64,000 nucleotides of DNA, from positions 1 through 64,000 of the forward strand of contig JAANDG010000181.1 of assembly GCA_036852015.1 (NCBI GenBank), in the 5' to 3' direction. The notes below the pieces were generated by a model. That model worked only from the letters and a program-made list of their open reading frames with translations. It was not told the DNA's origin and made no database searches. The stretch is from Pelodera strongyloides. Its lineage: Eukaryota; Nematoda; Chromadorea; Rhabditida; Rhabditidae. Both the position numbers and the translations under genes were made by a program. Below are positions 49,072 through 60,600 of the stretch, one piece after another; within the stretch, counting starts at the first letter, position 1, and each line of letters opens with the position of its first letter.

Positions 49072-49193
49072 GCAGCCGTATGAAAGAACAAAGCAAACGG
49101 GTGTCTCCCGCGCGGGAGAATTTTCCCTGCATTCCCTTTTTTGTCTTACCTCCCGCGGGAACTCCCTGCATCGTACTCCGTACATACGGCCAC
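49072..49193. repeat. GC-rich foldback with GCCGTATG termini
   Basis: GCAGCCGTATG pairs with CATACGGC, with inner CCCGCGCGGGAG / CTCCCGCGGGA. Short open frames over it on both strands are by-products. Confidence 0.6.
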
Positions 49194-51062
49194 AAAAAAA
49201 AATCACAAAATGGCATACGATATCGGCTAATAAGAAGACACCAAAGATGTCTTACCATATCTAGTTCAAAATAACGATAAATGCAAGCAAGCAAAAGAAC
49301 CGAGCAGCGAGCAGTACTAACTAACATATATGAAAATTCTGCTGATACTGATAAAGGAACAGTGCATAATTCAATACACTCAGTAGCAGCTAGTACAAAA
49401 TATAATATTTTAGGCAGCGAATAATGGTGACAGTTTTAATTCCATTTTCACAAGTTACCGAATAAAAAAAAACATCAAACGGTGAACCTCACTCTCACTC
49501 TTTCGGTTCTACTAAAAATTAAAACTGATACTTCTTGCTTCTCAATCACCACTTCAGCACTATTCACTTCCAACTAACGATTGTTGAACAAGTGGATGAA
49601 GGAAAAACTATGGCCACCATTTGGCTAGGCAACGGCAATAAAAAATCTTTGCCAATCCATTATACACGGCTTATGTAAACTTGGAAATTAAGACACAAAT
49701 CAAAAACTTGATATTATGTTCTCACAGTGCTCGTAGTAAACAAGTAAACATACAAACATCAACCAACAAACAGTCAATAACTCGTGACAATAGCTGACGC
49801 TGACCGGTCAACCTCACTTAGCTCAAGCCTTTGCTTTTCTTGTCAAAAAAAAAGCGCCGAACACACATCGTCATTTCCTCAATATGCAACTAGCAAAAGT
49901 ACAACTAGCAACCCCAGCCATATCATGAATTAAATCACATAAATAGATCAATAATCATACACTATGCTAGAAATCATACACCAATCAATGTTTATGCTTC
50001 AAGCTTCAACAAACTATAATTTAAAAACTCACAGGAATTTTGTTCTAACCGGAAAAGATACCGCAGCAATGGGCACAGCGAATGGTAAAGAAATGAGGCA
50101 CATCGAAGACCTAAACTGTAAAATATAAACAATGAACGGTACATAAAAGAAAAGATAAAATACGCACACAAATAAAGAAAGGCCAGCCTTTATGCACCAC
50201 TCCCCTGTTTGGGGAACCGTATATAAAATTCACACACACTTACATTCTCATAAATGATACTTTAATTATATATCTTGTTTTGTGCGCATCTTTGTGATTA
50301 ATCATTAATAAATTTTTATTTTTATTATATAGCAAATTTTTTTTTTGCACTTAATGCTTAGGTTGCGTAACTTGATGTTCGCTAAGTTCGTGGTTTACAT
50401 AAGGCTTCTATTTAAAAAAAAACGGCTAGAATACTATAGGACAGGTATCCACATAAAACATCACACACTGCTAAGGAAAGGAGCCGGACTATATTACATA
50501 TTACATCATAAACCATCATTTTTATCGTACAAAACAAACAACTTACCACTTAAATAGCGCCTAAGGAAAGGGACTCAGCAAAGGAAATCATGCGTAGTAT
50601 GGAGACGAAACCGAGCAAAAATAGTTCATATACATGAAGATATGAGCAAGAGTAGATAGGTCTCTTTCGTTTTGCACAAGAAGCGCTGCAAAATTTAACT
50701 TTTTTTAAGTAGCGATATTCGACAGTGACAGCAAACAAACAAAACATACGAAAATTTGACAATGAAGAAGACACACGGCATGAACATGTCTTTTTAGCCT
50801 TTAGTCAAAAGTATGCAAAAAGGATATGATCCATAGCGTAAACCAGCCGGTAAGCTCATTGGCTATTGGCTCATTCTCGCCGAACCACAGCCGAAATTAG
50901 AATATTGCTCAAGGTTGCAGGGCTAACGGTAATAACACGGCGCGATTAGAACAGTAAGCATGCCAGCTATCAGAAACATTTCATAAATAGGCAGAATTAC
51001 CGGAACGGAATCAACTCCTGAATTCCGAGCTTTATACACGCAGAAATGATCCCCAACTCACC

Positions 51063-54000
51063 TCACAAAAGCGTACAACTCCATCCGGAGAAGAGGCCCT
51101 TCTTCTGGTTGCCTTGTGGGCGGACAGAAACTCGGCCTGTTGAACTGCCTCCTCCCATGTTGGCATTCTGATTACGCTCCATTTTGCTCTAGAAAGGAAA
51201 TAAATAAGTTTAGCAACATCTGATAATAATAGAGAAAAAAAGTAACATGGTAGAAATTAACGGCTGAACTAGGGCACCTCGTCTCGACCCAACGAGATAC
51301 GAGATAAACATACTGTAGGTCATAACGGCACGTTTATTTACACCATGTCGACCACGTTGTCCTACACTTTTTTATGAGACTGTCAACCAACTTAAAAAGA
51401 GCGCATCGTCACGGCAGGCGGAGGACGGTTGCGTCACATAGATAGGCCGTGGCCGATGAGAACCATTTCCATGAAAAAAAAAGACCTTTACGGCTACTTA
51501 AAATTGTGCGTAAAAATTAGAAATCGACTCACCTTTATATCCCGAGCTAGAGTGAAGAAAGCATCTTCCACATTCAAGTTAGCCTTGGCTGAAGTCTCCA
51601 TAAACTTTGTTCCATACTCAATTGCTAGCTAAAAAGAAATGGTATTACAATAATTACAATTCCAATCAGAAGAATGTCATAATAAACAAAACACTACAGA
51701 GCACACGAGGTAGACGATTTCAACTTCTACTTCTATATTTCGACGTTCAAAGGATATTTGGGCAACTATCCTTTAATTTAATAGCCAAGAGATAGCAACG
51801 AACATGACATGATCAATATCTTGATATTCCTTCTCTGAGCTATGACTAAGCCTACTCAGGCTATAAATCTACGCGTAAAATTACGCATCAACCATCTCCG
51901 GATTGGCTTTGACCATCTCCGGAGGCAAATGTAAATATATAGATTTGGGTGAAACGTATCAGTGGTATTTTACGGTTCGACTCTCAACTAAGCGACCATC
52001 TCCGAAATTACGCATGGAAATTATACCCTGAGCCTCCTATAAATCTTTGTGCACGTGAACCGTGAACACGTCAAGTATCCAATAACGTGTAATAAACATT
52101 ACCTGCATGATTTTTCTCATCTCATCATCATCATCATCAAACATCTCATCATAATTTTATATACTGTATATAATGTGTCAATAAATTATTATTATTATTA
52201 TTACCTGTTGTCCTCGATCTCTAGATACTTGTCTTCGGTCTTCCATATCACACTTGTTACCAATGATCATACGTTCAACATCCTGAAATTATCAATTATA
52301 TCATAGGCATGAACATTAATGAACAAGCTAAAATAAATATTTTTTTTACACAAAACAGGTCTTCTGCTTGATTGAAGCAGAAGCTTGGCTTTTTGAATAG
52401 TCACCCACTTCATTGAATAAACAAATCCCAAATGTGTTTTTCAGAGTCAGTCTCCAATTTTTTTATGGTTCTCTCACTCAAACAATCCAACACTAGTACA
52501 AATGGAGCTTCAATGAATATTCGAGCTACCATAACATAGATAACATACAAATTACAAAAACGAAAAACATATTCCACTAAGGCCACGAAGGGCACTGACT
52601 CCACTGACCTGACTCGCATGTTCTTCAATATTGCGAATCCAGTTCTTGATATTCTCGAAAGACTTCTCGTTGGTAATATCATAGACCAGCATGATGCCCT
52701 ATAACATATGAACATGACTTCCATGCACTTATAATTTAACTGAATTAAAATGTGTTCTATGCGCAGTTCAGCCGAAGCCGAAAACGTCGAGCAATTTGTC
52801 ATCTCGAACTCTTCGCGTAATGCTCAGGACCTCTGCGGAACAAGTCATAAGCTCAATTTGAAAATGTATTGTACCACTGCTGAATAAAGATGGCATGCCC
52901 TTGAAGCCTTGAAGTGTAAGAGATTTACTATTATTATTATTTAAGCATTCGAAACTGTCGGCTTAGTGCATATGCAACATGTTCGTGAGGACGTGACGTG
53001 AGTCAACCTAGTATAGTACACATAAAAAAGTCGACGTAAACTAGAATATGAAATTGCGAAAGAGGATGGATAGAGGATAGAGCCCAACATAGTAACAAGA
53101 TTGAAACGAACCATTGCTCCACGATAATAGGCCGTTGTGATTGTTCGGAATCGTTCCTGGCCAGCAGTATCCCTAGAATGCGCATTTTATATTGCACGTG
53201 CCCAGCAATTTTTCTATATATTAATAATAATAATAATATGGTTTATTGGAAGACAATAAATAAATAAACAAAGAAAGAGCATGCAGTGTAATAATGGACA
53301 ACTAATGTCAACCAACAGGAACCCTAAGACACGGCGCTTCACAACGAACGTATACTGACGAGGGACCAAAATGACATTTTTTTATTGACATTATATATTA
53401 ACGTGTGGCGTCATACTAAATATTGACGTGCACATCAATTTTTCTATATATTGACACTAGAACTATTTTTTACTTTTGCAGAAGAATAAATAGAAGACAT
53501 ACCAAATTTGGAGCTTGATTTTCTTGCCATCAAGATCAATGGTTCTGATCTTGAAGTCAATTCCTGAAAAAAAATGATTAGCACAAGGGGAAAAATCGCA
53601 AGAAGATGACAGATTCGGAATTTTGTCCACCCACTTAGAAAATAGGCCAATTTGCAATTGCTTCCGGAGAGGATATGAGCAAATTAGTGTCCCGTAAAAT
53701 ATTTTTTTTTTTGCTCAAGAACTAACCAATTGTGGAAATGAAAGAATTGTTGAAGCTGTCGTCCGAGAACCGGAATAAGACGCACGTTTTTCCCACTCCA
53801 CTGTCGCCAATTAGTAGGAGCTGTACAAAATATACATGTATGAATACTTTATTAGTGCAAACCGAAGCAAACTGGTAACTAATCAACTGCCCACAACAAT
53901 CCACAACGTCACTTCTCTGTACGTACGGGTCATATCAGCTCAGACACATCTGGCATCGCCATAAAGATATTAACCATTTAAGAAAACGAGCGACTACTAG

Positions 54001-54108
54001 ATTTACTTTCGTATGTGACAATTGAATTCGTTACTACGCAAAGTTTGACATAACTGAAATAAATTGAGAAAAACATACCTTAAAGAGGTAATCGTACGTC
54101 TTCGCCAT
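51063..54108 (-). CDS. rab-8: RAB8 small GTPase (complete, eight exons, 211 residues)
   Basis: Exons in coding order: 54108-54079, 53820-53727, 53563-53503, 53172-53112, 52698-52609, 52282-52205, 51628-51533 and 51188-51063 (stop TGA). The protein begins [20 protein letters not shown]. The P-loop GDSGVGKT is at 15-22, switch I at FISTIGIDFK, DTAGQE at 63-68 with the catalytic Gln67, NKCD at 121-124 and ETSAK at 149-153. It ends CTLL, a CaaX box with a final leucine, which predicts geranylgeranylation by GGTase-I as in human RAB8 (CVLL). RAB8 directs post-Golgi vesicles to the plasma membrane and cilia. The start and [15 protein letters not shown] separate it from RAB10. All GTP-binding residues are intact and the gene looks functional. 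It lies 3 kb upstream of DEK on the same strand and diverges from the helicase gene. Confidence 0.97.
51855..51985. repeat. Dispersed repeat, RAB8 intron copy
   Basis: Partner of 45468-45566, with an extra internal duplication of CCATCTCCGGA. Confidence 0.7.
52767..52915 (+). mobile_element. SINE-like repeat in a RAB8 intron
   Basis: Copy of the 8488-8625 sequence. It ends CTGAATAAAGATGG and is followed by a (TTA)n-like tail, consistent with retroposition. Confidence 0.55.
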
Positions 54109-54115
54109 GCTCCAC

Positions 54116-54123
54116 CTAAAATG
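54116..54123 (-). promoter_or_regulatory. 3' splice acceptor 7 nt upstream of the RAB8 ATG
   Basis: The minus strand reads ACATTTTAG, then GTGGAGC, then ATG at 54108. Such a very short leader is hard to explain by ordinary transcription start and is typical of spliced-leader mRNAs. Confidence 0.55.
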
Positions 54124-54202
54124 TGACGCTTAGTATTGGAAATACGTTCGTACATCAAGAAAGCACAAAAAAAAGTAAACATAAAAATGAGCGAGTCCAT
54201 AT

Positions 54203-54425
54203 GGGCGCATTCGAGTTGGGCAAAATGCATAAATTTCGCGAAATATTCTGTTCGAGTTGATAGGGTGAGAGATTGTTGACAAATAAAAGGGCCCAGAAAA
54301 AAAACACTTTCAAGACTCTGACTCTGCGTCTCTCATATGAGCGGGATATTTCACAGCGCGCTAACACTGGCCAACAGTGAACTCGAACTGATTATTTCGT
54401 TTTTTTGCCCAACTCGAATGCGCCC
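54203..54425. mobile_element. Foldback element, GGGCGCATTCGAG termini (short form)
   Basis: GGGCGCATTCGAGTTGGGCA and its complement bound 223 bases. Its left arm (AAATTTCGCGAAATATTC, GTTCGAGTTGATAGGG) and right arm (GATTATTTCG) match the two ends of the element at 55500-57409 in opposite orientation. Confidence 0.8.
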
Positions 54426-54431
54426 TATCCA

Positions 54432-54790
54432 TCCGCGTCGTGGCAAAGTTCTCGTCTCTCACCCATACGACCCGGGTTCGAATCCCGCCAAGTGCTACCC
54501 TCTTGCAAACATGCCACGGCTCGGGAATAAACTTAAGGCGCCCCCCTTGCCTAGCCTTAGGACGGACGTTTCGCTCTCTAATATCTGTATTCCGTCTTCC
54601 CTACATTCGACAATGGTCACTTCCCTGCCCTCTATCCTCTATACTCCCTACGGGACACATCGGGCAAGAGACACCGCCCGGATTGGAACTACAAAGATCC
54701 CCGACTTCTGGAAAAAACGGGACCCTAGATTCTACATGCTTAAGCCTATGTGTGATGATTGTATGTCTGAATAAAGTGGTAAAACTGGAA
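54432..54790 (+). mobile_element. tRNA-derived SINE, copy 1
   Basis: It begins CGTCGTGGC, has a B box GGGTTCGAATCCCGCC about 50 bases in, the body TTGCCTAGCCTTAGGACGGA and CCCTACGGGACACATCGG, and ends TGTATGTCTGAATAAAGTGG. The long open frame through it is not a gene. Confidence 0.85.
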
Positions 54791-55164
54791 AAAAGGGCTC
54801 TCTGATGTAACCCAAACTATGTTAGCGCTATCGCGCTAACAAAGGATTCATAAAAAAAAGTCTGCACGCGAGCTCAAAAAATCACCAGGATACACCTTTG
54901 CGCTTGATTTGGAGAATTGCCAAGCAGTCTCGAACAGCGAAATAAACGGCGGCAATTTAAAATTTATTTCTTGCTTATGCATGCGCCGTGCACTTTTTCT
55001 CAGGCAAAAAAAAAAACAATTTTTCGTCCTTGCATGTCGGGGTCGCGCTTCTCTTTATTTTGCATCTTTATTGATGTTGCACCTATTATTAATATACATG
55101 GTCTAGCCTTGTTGAGCATCCTCAGTGAGGTTTTAGAGTTTCAATTTACGCTCTTGCCATAATG

Positions 55165-55497
55165 TGAATACCACTTTATTCAGACATACAATCGTCACAC
55201 ATAGACTTAAGCATGTATAATCCAGGGCCCCGTTTGCTCTCGAAGTCGGGGATCTTCACTTTTAGCTCCAATACAAGGCGGTGTCTCTTAGCCGATGTGT
55301 CCCATAGAGTGAAGTAGACGGTAGAAGACGGCACAGAAGATAATACAGAGCGAAAGGTCCGTCCTAAGGCTAGGCAAGGGGAGCGCCTTAACTTTATTCC
55401 CGACGCCGTGGCATGTTTGCAAGATGGTAGCACTGGCCGGGATTCGAACCCGGGTCGTATGGGTGAGAGACGAGAACTTTGCCACGACGCGGATGGA
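55165..55497 (-). mobile_element. tRNA-derived SINE, copy 2 (inverted)
   Basis: Same element on the minus strand, from GCGTCGTGGC to TCTGAATAAAGTGGTA. It joins the foldback element with the same junction as copy 1, so it arose by inverted duplication rather than fresh insertion. Confidence 0.85.
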
Positions 55498-55777
55498 TAG
55501 GGCGCATTCGAGTTGGGCAAAAAACGAAATAATCAGTTCGAGTGGCAAATTGCCAGTGAGCCACGACGATTTATTGAATAACAATATATAACTACGCTCT
55601 TGCCATAATATTTATTGAATAACACTATATACCTGTTGTGAGTACATGCAAGCATGCGATAACTAGTCATCAATGTAAAACAAACAGCAACCAAACACAT
55701 GAACAATGAGGGACTGTGACTATAAGGGGTAGTACCAATAAAGACCTAATAATACACAGTGCATATCTTACTAAGGG

Positions 55778-56125
55778 GGCGTCGTGGCTCAGGCGAAGTT
55801 CTCATCTCTCACCCATACGACCCGGGTTCGAATCCCGCCCAGGTGCTACCATCTTGCAAACATGCCACGGCGTCGGGAATAAAGTTAAGGCGGTCCCCTT
55901 GCCTAGCCTTAGGATGGACCTTTCGGTCTGTATTATCTTCTCTGCCGTCTTCTACCGTCTACTTCACTCTATGGGACACATCGGATAAGAGACACCGCCT
56001 TGGATTGGAGCTAAAAATGAAGAGCCCCGACTTCGAGAGCAAACGGGACCCTGGATTCTACATGCTTAAGTCTATTGTCTATGTGTGATGATTGTAGATT
56101 GTATGTCTGAATGAAGTGGTATTCA
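55778..56125 (+). mobile_element. tRNA-derived SINE, copy 3
   Basis: The best-preserved head: GGCGTCGTGGCTCAGGCG (A box) and GGGTTCGAATCCCGCCC (B box). It ends TGTCTGAATGAAGTGG. Confidence 0.85.
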
Positions 56126-56509
56126 CATACTATATAAACAGAGAAGAGTTTACGAAATCGAATCTTATTTCCTTATTTTTCAAGATACAAGTGCAAACAT
56201 TTAACGCAAGTGTGCTCACTCTTCCTGCATTTTAAACTTTGAAAGTCGCCTCAAGCGGCCATAGCCGACTACTCAACGAAACTCAAGAGTTGCGCGCGGC
56301 AACAGTTTGGGGGTGGTTCCCGCAAAAGAATTTGATGCGCCACTGGAAAAAGTTGCCTCGCAAACGCCGAGGTTTTCACGATTTGCCTCGACAATGCCGA
56401 GGAAAAAGCGCCTCGACAGTGCCGAGGTAGCGCCTCGCAAATGCCGAGGTGAGGTCCAAATGACTGCAGCGGAAAGACGTCCCTGTCTTTCCACCCTTTT
56501 GCCACATAT

Positions 56510-56583
56510 GCGTGCATAGCTCAGTGGGTGAGGGCGCTGATTACAGTTGAGTGGTCAGGGTTCAATTCCACCCATGTTCATAT
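56510..56583 (+). tRNA. tRNA-like sequence inside the long element
   Basis: A box TAGCTCAGTGGGTGAGGGC and B box GGGTTCAATTCC are clear, but the acceptor and anticodon stems do not pair well. Probably a tRNA pseudogene or SINE head. Confidence 0.4.
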
Positions 56584-56982
56584 TTCAGATAAGGCTTTAT
56601 TCGTAGGTGGTATGTGATGTACAAGTATATATGTAATAAAATGCATTAAGCGCACACTAATTATTAATTTACTAAATTATTGCAAAATTTATTTATTATT
56701 GCCTCGAAAACGCCGCCTCGGCAAAAGCTAGGCAGCGATTTGCCGAGCTTTCGCCTCGACAATGCTCCGCGGCAAAACACGTGAAGGCAGCTAGGCATTG
56801 TCGGGGCAATTTTCACAGCATTTGCGAGGCAACTTTGTTCAGTGGCGCCGCAAAAGTTTTTCCACCGACTCTGGTTGCCGTTTCGGTGCTGGAAACACCC
56901 CAAACTGTTGCGGGAAACACCCCCAAACCGTTGCCGAAAAGGTGCGGGAAAAGTAGCAACTGCAAAAAGAAAGCAGCGTGTT

Positions 56983-57058
56983 GGATTCGAACCCTACACT
57001 CTTGTTAGATACTTTCTCTGAACAGCGCCTTAGACCACTCGACTACACAACACATGTG
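56983..57058 (-). tRNA. Leu/Ser-type tRNA-like sequence, probable pseudogene
   Basis: The minus strand reads TCGAGTGGTCTAAGGCGCTG, then a B box GGGTTCGAATCC. The A-box region is a near match to tRNA-Leu, but the T stem has several mismatches. Confidence 0.4.
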
Positions 57059-57150
57059 AGACCTGTGCTTGCGGAAAAATATTAGTACAAAAACTGCAAT
57101 TACGGCAGATCCTCCGAGCGCTTTCAAAAACGTTGAAAAGGTGCGGAAAT

Positions 57151-57179
57151 GGTGCGGGGCGCAAGTTGCGCCCCGCACC
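57151..57179. repeat. Perfect 14-bp-arm palindrome
   Basis: GGTGCGGGGCGCAA, one base, then the exact complement. Similar GGTGCGG and GCGCGCATTTTG motifs repeat around it. Confidence 0.85.
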
Positions 57180-57603
57180 TTTTCGGGAAACACTTTGCGC
57201 GCCATTTCTATTCCGCGCGCATTTTGTTTCCCATTCCTTTGCGGCGCGCATTTTGTTTCCCGAAATGGTGCGGCGCGCAACTCATCGGCTCTCAGTGCTA
57301 CATACATAAAACGTAATAATAAAACGCTGAAACGCGCTCACCCTTACCCTATCAACTCGAACAGAATATTTCGCGAAATTTATGCATTTTGACCAACTCG
57401 AATGCGCCCATATCCCATATATATTGAATACTTTATTCTGAAAAGAACAAAAGCGAAATATGAATTTATTTGCAATGCATGTACGGTAGGCGTTCTAGTT
57501 GAATTTTTTGTATCATTTTCTTTTTTTGGCTGTTTGGTCGTTTGGTGGATAATGTAGGATATGGATTTGTTCGAATTCTTATGAAGTTCCTTTTCACTTA
57601 CCT

Positions 57604-57618
57604 TCACATTCTTTCCAG
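57604..57618 (+). promoter_or_regulatory. 3' splice acceptor 6 nt upstream of the helicase ATG
   Basis: CACATTCTTTCCAG is followed by GCAAGC and the ATG at 57625. The six-base leader again suggests trans-splicing. Confidence 0.55.
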
Positions 57619-57624
57619 GCAAGC

Positions 57625-60600
57625 ATGTGCGATGGTGCGTTTCCATGCACGAATTCCGACGGGGACGGAACATTAAACTACAAGTTTGCCGGTTTTGTAA
57701 GGCTTTATGGAACTGAAATTAAATCGCTGATCCGTGATACACTTTCGGACGACGAGAAACGACCTCTTCTGAAGCTCCTTTTCGGTATTTTTCTTTTGCT
57801 TAAATTACCCTTTTCTAGTTGTGTCCTTTGTGTGTAAAGGCAGGAAAATGACGTTTCTGGATGGACGGATGGATGGATTAAAGCGAGCGCGATTTCATTA
57901 TAAGACATAGACTATTGATTTTGTTTGTCGAACCTCCTGCCTTCATTCTCAGCAGCGTGTTCACAGAGGTGATCCCGTTTGCCGGCACATTGCTCACACC
58001 ACGACGTGCGCGCAATGCAACTGCTACACTTTGACTAGTGTGACTAATGGGGTCTCGATGTATGGCAAAAACAGCGCATTTTGCTTCCAAGTATCAAATG
58101 TCATCTCGTGTACGATTTTGCATACACCTTTGAAAGTTAGAAAATGCACCATTGATAATACTTAGACGAGGCGAAAATGCACAGTTTATGCACGCTCGAA
58201 AAAAATAGTCATGTGGCTACTTGCCCCGGGACCATTTTTTGGCGGTCTGTAGATGTTCTCGTGTAGTGTCAATCTACGGTAATTTTTGCCATACTTGGAC
58301 GCAAAAATCGGCAATTTTTGCCATACGTCGAGACCCCATAAAATAAATTTATTTCAGACAGCGAGGATGAGTATTCCCAATTTGAGCGCCACTACAATGG
58401 GACATTGCATGTAGATGGACGTACCGAAGAATCGCTTAGAGACCATCTCCTTCTTCAGCGCCACCAACTTCTCACCTTTCTGGTGAACAATCGATGTAGC
58501 TCAGACGAGGGCATAGTGCGCGTACACGAATTCGTCATGGCTCGTACGTTTTTCGTCTTTGAACGTTTTCCGAGTGTAACTCTGTGCCTGAAATCATACA
58601 GCAACCGCCTCCGGATTGGCTCCTCCTGAGACTGTTGCCGTTTACACTGATGATTTATGTTCCGTTTTAGATATTATACACAATTATGTAAGTAAAGCAA
58701 GGGACAACATTCCTTCTGGACAGCTCTATTGGCTGCATAGCATAAGGCCTATTGGGATTGGGGAACATTGCATATTTGTATTTAAGAACGGGACTTTCTA
58801 ACTTTGTTCCTTGGTTGCAGGTGATTCGACGTTACATAGTCAACTTCATGGGTATGACTTGATGCGAAGCGATGGACGTGTGCTCGACACGTTTCAGGCT
58901 TATTTCATGAGGTGTGTTTTTTTGGTTTTACTGTCCTTTATGCAGTCTCCGCGTACTTTATGGTCAGTGTAAAACAAAATTAAAGAGTGTGAAAAGGCAG
59001 AGACTTAAATACCCCAGGGGTACAATAACCATCTGCGATGCGGGCGGAAGGGGGGTTCCCCCGGATGGAGGAAGGGGTGGAACCCTTTTTTGTGCGTGTT
59101 TCTTGACCTTGACTTATGGGCTTAGGCCAATTGGGCTTAGGCAGAAGTAAGGCTGAAAACATTAACATACCCTTACCAAAAGGATTACGTTGTTCAAGCA
59201 CAATTAATCAGAATTAAATACAACATAAAGTATATCGAACGAATGAAGTGCGAAGGAGTATAGTGTTCAGTTCTTAGGTCTCGGCGTTCGTCTGGTCAGT
59301 ATACTTTATCATGGAGTTTGGAGTATATAGATGTATTCTTCATGTCAAACAGTCAAACCCTTGACTTTTCAGAGACGAAAATTTCCTCGACGTAATATCG
59401 GCCACACTCCACGTCATGTCATTCTTACCTAAGGTTGGTTTAATCGTTTAATGATTTCTTGTTTCTTAGGATTCTAGGGGGGGGGGGTCTCTTCCTTTTA
59501 TGCTATGTTGCTATGCTTATTCAGTTTTCTTCGTAATATAAAGTAGTTTATTTTATAATATATTTTGGCTTTGATTGCGCCCACTAATTGAGGACTAATA
59601 GTTGTGGCCTAGCCAAAACTGTTTGTTTTGACATTACTTTCTATAACTTGTGTGCCTTTGTTGGAAATATGAAGAAAAAAAACAGACACATAAAAAACTC
59701 ACTCGGTGATAGGCTTCGATAGTCCCGTCTTCCACTCTCGGATTTCACTAATCCCTCGCATTTTGCATGCCTAGCTAGGATCTGAAACTGTGTCCTTTTT
59801 ATTTAGTTCATGTTTTTAACGTCGTTTTATACTCTCAAAATCGTATTATAGCTGGAGAAGAATACGGATCGCTTTGCCCCATTCTTCACTGAATACAACG
59901 ACGCACTTCACAATGAGAGAAAACTTAGGAAAGAAACGGTGCTGAAAAATCTGAACATCGATCAAAGGTTTTATTGCAGAGGTTTGTTTTAGTTTTATTA
60001 GTTTGTGTGACGAATTGAGGTGAATTTTGTTGGGTGATACCATACACAATTGCCATGCAACATCATTTATAGCCAGTGGTGATATGCTTTATGTTTTTGC
60101 GTGTTGATGAGCTAAGGATAACCTAATAGTTGTGACAAGAATTCAATGAACTTCGATTTTTAGAATACGACCATCGCTATTTTGCCAAGCTCTTCCTGCG
60201 AAACTTGCCCAAGTGTGAGTTTAACACAGCGAAGGATGTGAAAGATCCGGAAGAGTGGATATTCGAATTTGTAAAGTGAGTTTCTGCAATTTATACACCC
60301 TCATTTTTCATTTGTCTTTAGGACTTACTGTAGTTCGTTTAAGGTCATCTCGCTTCTTGCACTTTATTCAACTCATCCACAGCTTGAAAAAGTATTTTAG
60401 GTTTGCAAGTGAGTGCCCCAAGAATCGCGCGATGTTGAAATATTTCATGCCGAATTGGAAAACTCAGTTGGGTAGGTTTCATCATTCATTTGCTATTCTA
60501 TGTTGATGGATTACCGATTTGAATATACAATTGGTAGAGGGTTTGGCGCGGAAACCGTGAGTTCGTTGCCAATGATGGTGACGTTTGCTCCTGTTTTTAC

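Larger units (their letters stand above)
48042..51062. other. Gap between RAB8 stop and DEK start
   Basis: Both genes run leftwards; the gap should hold the RAB8 3' UTR and DEK promoter. A TTAA foldback (48686-48870) and a GC-rich foldback (49072-49193) are present. The rest is AT-rich with no recognised gene. Confidence 0.6.
55500..57409. mobile_element. Long form of the GGGCGCATTCGAG element with nested SINE
   Basis: It starts GGGCGCATTCGAGTTGGGCA and ends CCAACTCGAATGCGCCC. The interior holds SINE copy 3, GCCTCG/CGAGGC-rich palindromic sequence (56330-56830), two tRNA-like sequences and a 14-bp perfect palindrome. No transposase frame remains. Confidence 0.65.
54116..57618. other. Divergent promoter region between RAB8 and helicase, filled by transposons
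   Basis: It contains a 223-bp foldback element, three SINE copies, a larger related element of about 1.9 kb and two tRNA-like sequences. Nearly all is accounted for by repeats except about 54790-55165. Promoters of both genes must lie here. Confidence 0.65.

Noticed and set aside
48010..54108. RAB8-DEK operon
   Set aside because: The genes share a strand, but about 3 kb separates the RAB8 stop from the DEK start, far more than the roughly 100 bases usual in nematode operons.
54337..55988. Open frames of 100-145 codons on both strands
   Set aside because: All run through the three SINE copies, and the same translations recur in each copy.
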